Assembly (NCBI GenBank): GCA_016764535.1
Contig: JAESRR010000033.1
Location: 2,819 to 15,022, forward strand
DNA length: 12,204 bases
Reading direction: 5' to 3'
Origin: Cohaesibacteraceae bacterium
GTDB taxonomy: Bacteria > Pseudomonadota > Alphaproteobacteria > Rhizobiales > Cohaesibacteraceae
This document shows positions 7,201 to 12,204 of the stretch, one piece after another (the stretch's first letter is position 1; every line of letters begins with the position of its first letter). A program made the position numbers and the translations under genes. The notes below the pieces were generated by a model. The model saw nothing but the letters and a program-made list of their open reading frames with translations. It did not search any database and was not told where the DNA came from.

Positions 7201-7484
7201 TTTTGTTTGTGGCTTTCCTAAAGCCGGTGACGTATAAAGATTTAGTGGAAATAGACAGCACAAGATATTTGATGCTGTGAGGTATGCGTATTGCAGACGT
7301 TTGATTGGTCAAATGCTGATTTTACATTCCTCAAGAAATTGATATTTCAGGATAAAATGTTCCAGGGTCTAAAGCTAACTACCGGAACTACAAGCAACAA
7401 GGATGGTTGCCTGGATTCGGTCTTTGGCTGTTTTTTTGATCCGGGTTCTGTTTTGGACGTGGCAAATTTATTCGGCGAAATGTC
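7201..7484 (+). other. Gap before the lipid A gene run, with a hairpin and a possible 65-codon ORF
   Basis: This 284-base stretch is the longest gap in an otherwise compact plus-strand run. A perfect hairpin, GGCTTT (7211-7216) with AAAGCC (7220-7225), follows the DUF4170 stop codon but lacks a T-run. TATAAA at 7233-7238 could be a -10 box, but the matching -35 is poor. A TTG-started frame (7291-7488, 65 codons) has GAGG (7279-7282) eight bases upstream and its stop overlaps the next ATG. It resembles no family I know. The gap most likely holds a promoter for the downstream genes. Confidence 0.4.
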
Positions 7485-8183
7485 ATGAAGAAGTTGTTCA
7501 AGTCGAAATTTTTCCAGCACATTGCAGGTAAATTGATTGCCTGGTATTTGAAGCTGGTTTACCTGACCAGCCGCATCAAATGTTATCCTGACAATCCATA
7601 CGCAAACGCAGCGGAATTGAAACCGTTTATTCTTGCCATGTGGCATGGCCAGCATTTTATGGTTTCGTTTATGAGGGCTGCAGGACATGACATTCGTGCG
7701 TTGGTATCCCGTTCGGCAGACGGTACTATTAATGCAGTCGCACTTGAAACACTTGGTGTCAAAACTATCAGAGGTTCCGGCGGACGAAATCGGCACAAAA
7801 CGATCTCCAAGGGTGGCGTAAGTGGCTTGTTGGCCATGCAAAAAGCCCTGGCCAGCGACATATCAATAGCCATGACGGTCAATATCCCACATGGTGAAGC
7901 GCGCCAAGCCGGAGCAGGCGTAGCGATGCTTGCCAAAATCTCGGGGTGCCCGGTTATTCCAGTGGCGTTTGCAACGCGTCACAGAGTTGATTTTGACACA
8001 TGGGACAAGGCATCATTAAATTTGCCGTTTGGAGCTGCGGGGTTTGTTGTCGGCAAACCGGTTTTTGTTGACAATGACGCAGACGATCTTGCGATCGAAG
8101 AAGGGCGGAAGCAAATTACCGCCGAACTTGAGAGCGTGACGGGCAAAGCCTATGAACTTGCCGGAGGGCAATATAGAACATGA
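7485..8183 (+). CDS. DUF374 lysophospholipid acyltransferase-like protein
   Basis: This 232-residue protein belongs to the DUF374 group of the lysophospholipid/lipid A acyltransferase superfamily. In Hyphomicrobiales it lies next to waaA and lpxK. An N-terminal hydrophobic helix (about 10-27) suggests membrane attachment. AMWHGQHFMVSF (51-62) carries the presumed catalytic histidine H54. SRSADGTINAVALETLG (75-91), RGSGGR (96-101) and a block with NIPHGEARQAGAG (133-145) follow, then SGCPVIPVAFATRHR (153-167). The third block is usually written with an aspartate (ADxP or DGPRGP); here the position is asparagine. The ribosome binding site before ATG 7485 is weak. The last four bases overlap the start of waaA. 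The acyl donor and acceptor are unknown; a role in lipid A or phospholipid acylation is inference from family and context. Confidence 0.88.
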   Translation: MKKLFKSKFFQHIAGKLIAWYLKLVYLTSRIKCYPDNPYANAAELKPFILAMWHGQHFMVSFMRAAGHDIRALVSRSADGTINAVALETLGVKTIRGSGGRNRHKTISKGGVSGLLAMQKALASDISIAMTVNIPHGEARQAGAGVAMLAKISGCPVIPVAFATRHRVDFDTWDKASLNLPFGAAGFVVGKPVFVDNDADDLAIEEGRKQITAELESVTGKAYELAGGQYRT

Positions 8184-9508
8184 CGGACCGCCTGGGACAT
8201 GCGTATTTTCGAATTTACCGGGCAGTGTCTCGTGTTGTGCAGCCAGCTGCAGGTCTGATCGTTAAAAACCGTCTCAAGGCCGGCAAGGAAGATCCGGACA
8301 GGTATCGTGAAAAACTGGGACAGTCTGGTCTCGAACGACCTGCCGGTGTTCTTATCTGGGTGCATGCAGCCAGCGTTGGGGAAACCAACGCAATTCTGCC
8401 CATGTTGTCGCATCTGCAGGAAACAGGTGCCCGTGTACTGTTAACGACGGGAACGCTTACATCTGCTTCAATTGCAAAAACCCGGATGCCGCATGGCGCG
8501 ATGCATCAGTTTATGCCTTTTGATTTTCCGAAATTTGTGGAGCGGTTTCTTGATTTTTGGAAACCCGACCTGGCTATTTTTGTCGAAAGCGAGATTTGGC
8601 CAAACACCATCTTTTCCCTGCGCAAACGCAAGGTCCCTATTGTACAAATTAACGGGCGGATGTCCGACAGATCGTTTACCCGGTGGCAAAAAATACCGGC
8701 TTTTTCAAGAGCAGTATTTGGTGCAATTACACTTTGTATGGCGCGTGGCAAAGAAGACAGCGAACGTTTTATCGCGCTGGGTGTGCCTGGAGTTTCCATT
8801 ACAGGAAATTTGAAATTTGATGTGCCACCACCCGAGGTCAATCGGGAACAACTGGAATATTTGCGCGGGTTGATTGGCCGCCGCCCCGTTTGGCTTGCGG
8901 CCAGCACCCATCCCGGTGAAGAAGATATGGTGGTGGACGTACATCGTATGATGCTGGCCCGGATGCCTGATTTGTTGACAATTATTGTACCAAGGCATCC
9001 AGGTCGTGGTCCTGAAATCCGGACTGGTCTTGGTGTTCGGGCGCAAGCACTGACGTTGCGCAGTGAAGGTGCGGTTCCCGATGAGGCCTGCAGTATTTAT
9101 TGCGCCGACACTCTGGGTGAACTTGGCCTATTTTACAGTCTGTGTTCGGTGGCATTTCTGGGTGGCTCTCTAATTGAACATGGTGGGCAGAACCCTATCG
9201 AAGCAGCAAGACTTGGATGTGCTGTCATTCATGGTCCCCACACACAGAATTTTCGCGAGATTTATGACAATCTGAATAAATCCGGCGCGGCCGAAAAGGT
9301 GCTTTCCCGTGGAGATCTTCATAGAGCTGTTCAAAATTTACTGAGTGATCCTAACAAAGTGCACCTGCGTAAGGAACGGGCTTTGGAAACGCTACAACCA
9401 TTCTCGGGTGCACTCGATCGTTCCCTGATGGCCATGCAACCGTTGCTCAAGCCGATAGCCATTGATGCTGCGTTAAATGGTGCGCATTATCATGGCCATC
9501 ATCCATGA
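8180..9508 (+). CDS. waaA: 3-deoxy-D-manno-octulosonic acid (Kdo) transferase
   Basis: WaaA (KdtA) moves Kdo from CMP-Kdo to the lipid A precursor at the cytoplasmic face of the inner membrane, the first step of the lipopolysaccharide core. The 442-residue protein has the GT-B layout. An N-terminal membrane-anchoring helix is followed by KEDPDRYREKLG (36-47) and VHAASVGE with the catalytic glutamate E68. Next come PFDFP (113-117), VESEIWPN (135-142), NGRMSDRS (158-165), ASTHPGEE (241-248), PRHP (271-274) and GGSLIEHGGQNPIEA (328-342), which binds the nucleotide sugar. The start overlaps the DUF374 stop in an ATGA and GGAGG lies about 12 bases upstream, so coupled translation is likely. The end overlaps lpxK in the same way. 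How many Kdo residues it adds cannot be read from sequence. Confidence 0.97.
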   Translation: MTDRLGHAYFRIYRAVSRVVQPAAGLIVKNRLKAGKEDPDRYREKLGQSGLERPAGVLIWVHAASVGETNAILPMLSHLQETGARVLLTTGTLTSASIAKTRMPHGAMHQFMPFDFPKFVERFLDFWKPDLAIFVESEIWPNTIFSLRKRKVPIVQINGRMSDRSFTRWQKIPAFSRAVFGAITLCMARGKEDSERFIALGVPGVSITGNLKFDVPPPEVNREQLEYLRGLIGRRPVWLAASTHPGEEDMVVDVHRMMLARMPDLLTIIVPRHPGRGPEIRTGLGVRAQALTLRSEGAVPDEACSIYCADTLGELGLFYSLCSVAFLGGSLIEHGGQNPIEAARLGCAVIHGPHTQNFREIYDNLNKSGAAEKVLSRGDLHRAVQNLLSDPNKVHLRKERALETLQPFSGALDRSLMAMQPLLKPIAIDAALNGAHYHGHHP

Positions 9509-10527
9509 AAACACCAGCATTCTGGTATGTTGTATCAGATTGGCGTTCCTTCGTTCTTGCTTTGCCCGCATGGTTATACGGGCTTGTCACCGCGAAACGG
9601 ATGGCATTAAAACCTCGATTTCAATCCAGGATTCCCGTAATTTGTGTCGGTAATTTTACCGCAGGGGGAGCAGGTAAAACACCGGCTGCAATGGCGATTG
9701 CCAAAATTCTTGTAAAAATGGGGAAGACGCCGGTTTTTCTCACCCGCGGATTTGGCGGGTCTTTGACTGGTCCGATCGAAGTCAATCGATCAAGGCACAA
9801 AGCCAGCGAAGTTGGTGATGAAGCCTTGCTACTCGTGAACATTGCCCGAACTATTGTTGCACAGGATCGTGTTGCGGGAGCCAGGCTGGCGGAAACATTG
9901 AATGCTGATTGTATTGTGATGGATGATGGATTGCAGAACCCGCATTTGTTCAAGGATCTGCGATGTGTTGTTGTTGATGGAGATGCGGGCTGGGGAAATG
10001 GATATTGTGTGCCTGCCGGGCCTCTACGTGCACCACTGGCCGTACAATGGCGTCATACTGACTTGCTCATTATCGTTGGTGAGGGCGCAATGGTTGAAAG
10101 CCTTCTAATGCAAGCTGCAACCGAAGGGGTGCCGGTACTCGGTACAAAACTGGTGCCGGACTTGGAAATTCTGAACAAAGCAAATACATGGGTAGCGTAT
10201 GCGGGTCTCGGTATGCCGGAGAAATTCTTCAGGTTTCTCAAACTTCATGGATTTACACTTGCCTCAAGCCAGGCATTTGGGGACCACCATATTTATCGGG
10301 ATGAGGATGCTCAACTTTTAGTATCCATGTCTAAAAAATCTGATGCACAACTTGTTACAACAGCCAAGGATGCGGTGAAACTGACTGGAAGCCCGGCTCT
10401 TGATGCGCTTGGCAAAAAATCATGTGTTTTGAGAGTTGAATTGAAAGTGGCAGGTGGAGATACGCTTCTTGAAAACCGTTTGGCAAAATTGTTTGAATCC
10501 GCCAACAACACTGGCCCCTGTCACTGA
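9505..10527 (+). CDS. lpxK: Tetraacyldisaccharide 4'-kinase
   Basis: LpxK uses ATP to phosphorylate the 4' position of the lipid A disaccharide, making lipid IVA, at the inner membrane. The 340-residue protein has a hydrophobic N-terminal segment (about 16-30) for membrane attachment. The Walker A loop is VGNFTAGGAGKTP (48-60). RGFGG (81-85), SEVGDEALLL (101-110), MDDGLQNP (139-146) and GDHHIY followed by TTAKDAVKL towards the C-terminus complete the family pattern. The start overlaps waaA by four bases (ATGA), the third gene in a tightly coupled set. The stop overlaps the stop of the opposite-strand DUF2093 gene by seven bases. LpxK is present without any sign of damage, so the organism should make phosphorylated lipid A. 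Confidence 0.97.
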   Translation: MKTPAFWYVVSDWRSFVLALPAWLYGLVTAKRMALKPRFQSRIPVICVGNFTAGGAGKTPAAMAIAKILVKMGKTPVFLTRGFGGSLTGPIEVNRSRHKASEVGDEALLLVNIARTIVAQDRVAGARLAETLNADCIVMDDGLQNPHLFKDLRCVVVDGDAGWGNGYCVPAGPLRAPLAVQWRHTDLLIIVGEGAMVESLLMQAATEGVPVLGTKLVPDLEILNKANTWVAYAGLGMPEKFFRFLKLHGFTLASSQAFGDHHIYRDEDAQLLVSMSKKSDAQLVTTAKDAVKLTGSPALDALGKKSCVLRVELKVAGGDTLLENRLAKLFESANNTGPCH

Positions 10528-10754
10528 ATGTTATGTTTTATAGCGTCGGTTTCAATATAACGCTGATATGCGACTTCAGCTGAAGCATAGGCTTCCTGTC
10601 TTGATACACACCAGTATTTAAGTTCATCCAGCGGAATGACCCGATTTGTAACGGCACAAATAACATGTGTTCCCCCTGACTTGACTTCATAGTCACCGTC
10701 AAGGAAATTCAGGATGGCAGTCTTGCCTCCGGGTGGTATGCCAAGAGATTTCAT
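10521..10754 (-). CDS. DUF2093 family protein, function unknown
   Basis: This is a small protein with the DUF2093 core: NFLDGDYEV (16-24) and CAVTNRVIPLDELKYW (33-48), then SRQEAY (51-56). From ATG 10754 it has 77 residues, a normal length, and AGGA lies ten bases upstream. The frame could start at a TTG at 10811 (96 residues), but those extra residues do not resemble the family. The cysteine C33 near the core could suggest a small bound metal or redox site, but only one cysteine of this kind is present beside C49, so I do not claim it. In Hyphomicrobiales the gene is commonly found beside lpxK in this opposite orientation. Here it follows the MATE gene by 68 bases and may share its transcript. 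Confidence 0.88.
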   Translation of the reverse strand: MKSLGIPPGGKTAILNFLDGDYEVKSGGTHVICAVTNRVIPLDELKYWCVSRQEAYASAEVAYQRYIETDAIKHNIQ

Positions 10755-10780
10755 TTGTTGAGTTCCTGCTGTGAAGTTGT

Positions 10781-10796
10781 GGACCCTATAAGGTCC
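10781..10796. repeat. Near-perfect 16-base palindrome upstream of the DUF2093 gene
   Basis: GGACCCTATAAGGTCC is an inverted repeat with arms of five perfect pairs (GGACC/GGTCC) and a partly paired AT-rich centre. It lies between the MATE stop codon and the DUF2093 start codon. It could be an operator, a weak processing hairpin, or chance. No T-run follows on the minus strand, so it does not look like a terminator. Confidence 0.35.
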
Positions 10797-10822
10797 GGTG
10801 TAAGTTGCCAAGGGGCCGTGAA

Positions 10823-12204
10823 TTATCCAGCGCTCGCGCTTTTACCCGAAGAAAAAGGATTGAGACCCGCACTCCAGACTGGCGGCTTTAGTCCGGCTGA
10901 AGGGGGGGAACCATCCAGTTTTCCGATGACACGGAAACACAGAATAATGGCCACAATTCCAAACATGGCAACTCCCAGAAACTGGCCAAGCATGACACCT
11001 TTCGCTCCGGCGATCTGAGCGCCCACCCAAACAAAGGGAATTGTACCCAGGGTTGAACGGCCCCAGTTTATGACCGTGGAATAAGTCGGGAAACCAAGGT
11101 TATTGAATGCGGCGTTGGCGACAAACATCATCCCCTGGAAAATTCCTGTACCTGCAACGATTGTGCAGAAAAAGATTATCAAATCACGCATATCACCAGT
11201 GGACTGGAATGCATCGGCTATTACTTCAGCTAATAGTGCCAGGACTGCCCAAATAACCAGAGTGTAGATTGTCATGAAAATTAGACTGTCGACCAGAACA
11301 CGGCGAACCCTGTCAAATTGTTTCGCTCCAAGGTTTTGACCAAATATCGGTCCCACCGCTCCCGAAAGTGCAAAGAAGGCAGCAAATGAAATCGGGATCA
11401 ATCGGCCAACAACTGCCCAGCCTGCAACTGCATCATCTCCATAGGGTGCCATTGAAGCTGTTACCCAGGCGTTGCCGACCGGCGTGGCAACATTGGTGAG
11501 TATTGCCGGGATAGCAATGCCAAGAAGAGCTTTAAAGTCCTCCCTGAAGTGTTTCGGATCTGGTAGGCCAACAAGATTATGAACCTTTGCCGCCCAATAC
11601 AGGCCGAGAAAAGCCATAATGAAGCGGGATATGACCGAGGCAACAGCGGCGCCGGTGACCCCCATATCCAGCCCAAATATGAGGAATGGATCAAGGACGG
11701 CAGTGACAAGGCCTGCGATCAGGGTCACAAACATTGAACGACGACCGTCACCCGCTGCCCGGAGTGAGCCCGAAGCTGTCATGCCAATGCCCATAATTGG
11801 CAATGAAGGTACAACAATTTCTAAAAAATGTGTTGCAACAGCAAGTGTTTCGCCTTTTGCCCCGATCATGGTCAGGAGCTCGGGGATGAAAATATAGGTC
11901 GCTGCAGATACCATACTCAAAAGAATGAATGACATCACCATTGCAGTTCCGGCCCTGGAACGGGCCTGATCCCTGTTTTCTTCCCCCAGTGACCTTGATA
12001 CAAGGGCTCCCGCCGCGATCATAATACCAATCGAAATTGATATATTGAAAAACACCAATGTTCCTGCAAAACCGATTGCTGCTGCAAGCTCCGCTTCACC
12101 CAACAGAGAAATGTAATAAAGGTTGGCAAAATCAACGAGGAACAAACCCAGCAATCCCACAGAGCCGGTAACTGTCATGGTGATGACATGGCGCATGGTT
12201 GAGC
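10823..12204 (-). CDS. MATE-family efflux transporter, 5' end outside the window
   Basis: This is an inner-membrane multidrug and toxin extrusion (MATE) protein, a 12-helix carrier that exports small, often cationic compounds using a Na+ or H+ gradient. From the first visible ATG (12196) there are 457 residues with about twelve hydrophobic segments in two similar halves. Typical MATE features include GEAELAAAIGFAGTL near the N-terminus, GSLRAAGDGRRSM in the first half, and GPIFGQNLGAKQFDRVRR opening the second half. The frame stays open to the right edge, and the residues before MRHVITMT (S-T) match the usual family context GSTMRHV, so the true start is probably upstream of 12204. The C-terminal tail (about 30 residues) is rich in Ser, Gly and Pro and looks disordered. 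The substrate is unknown. Confidence 0.93.
   Translation of the reverse strand, partial: STMRHVITMTVTGSVGLLGLFLVDFANLYYISLLGEAELAAAIGFAGTLVFFNISISIGIMIAAGALVSRSLGEENRDQARSRAGTAMVMSFILLSMVSAATYIFIPELLTMIGAKGETLAVATHFLEIVVPSLPIMGIGMTASGSLRAAGDGRRSMFVTLIAGLVTAVLDPFLIFGLDMGVTGAAVASVISRFIMAFLGLYWAAKVHNLVGLPDPKHFREDFKALLGIAIPAILTNVATPVGNAWVTASMAPYGDDAVAGWAVVGRLIPISFAAFFALSGAVGPIFGQNLGAKQFDRVRRVLVDSLIFMTIYTLVIWAVLALLAEVIADAFQSTGDMRDLIIFFCTIVAGTGIFQGMMFVANAAFNNLGFPTYSTVINWGRSTLGTIPFVWVGAQIAGAKGVMLGQFLGVAMFGIVAIILCFRVIGKLDGSPPSAGLKPPVWSAGLNPFSSGKSASAG

Noticed and set aside
10755..10811. TTG at 10811 as start of the DUF2093 gene
   Set aside because: The added 19 residues do not fit the family, and ATG 10754 has AGGA upstream and gives normal length.
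12194..12196. ATG at 12196 as the true start of the MATE gene
   Set aside because: The frame is open to the edge and the preceding codons encode S-T, which fits the usual GSTMRHV context. The start is probably outside the window.
1..12204. Mobile elements, CRISPR arrays, prophage, toxin-antitoxin or defence genes
   Set aside because: No transposase-like or integrase-like frame, no spaced direct repeats and no defence-family protein could be seen. Nearly all of the window is assigned to housekeeping or conserved genes.

Overview
The window looks like ordinary chromosome from an alphaproteobacterium, most likely of the order Hyphomicrobiales (Rhizobiales). The order of genes ubiA, DUF6101, pmbA, an inositol-monophosphatase-family gene, DUF4170, a DUF374 acyltransferase, waaA, lpxK and DUF2093 is one I know from that group. 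Base composition appears moderate rather than GC-rich, and codon use is mixed. That would fit a marine or host-adapted lineage better than a typical soil rhizobium, but this is an impression and not a calculation.

Left part (1-2677). The first 142 bases are the 3' end of an FAD-dependent oxidoreductase gene resembling L-2-hydroxyglutarate oxidase. A full FMN riboswitch (249-392) follows, with a long downstream hairpin (398-436). It leads a drug/metabolite-transporter-family permease, which this arrangement identifies as a probable RibN-type riboflavin importer. The importer converges on purD (purine synthesis). A hairpin terminator lies between them and overlaps the purD stop codon.

Middle part (2678-7200). 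ubiA (ubiquinone synthesis) diverges from purD and converges on a DUF6101 gene of unknown function. A 239-base divergent spacer leads to pmbA/tldE. An inositol-phosphatase/CysQ-like gene overlaps the end of pmbA and probably starts at a TTG codon. A small DUF4170 gene follows.

Right part (7201-12204). After a 284-base gap come three tightly packed genes with 4-base ATGA overlaps: a DUF374 lysophospholipid-acyltransferase-like gene, waaA (Kdo transferase) and lpxK (lipid A 4'-kinase). They make up a lipid A/inner-core module. lpxK overlaps by 7 bases, tail to tail, a DUF2093 gene on the minus strand. That gene follows a MATE-family transporter gene whose start lies beyond the right edge.

I see no mobile element, CRISPR array, prophage, tRNA or rRNA. 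The most notable items are the FMN riboswitch/ribN unit, the conserved unknowns DUF6101, DUF4170 and DUF2093 around the lipid A module, and a possible 65-residue ORF in the gap before the acyltransferase. I found no convincing evidence of a wholly new system.
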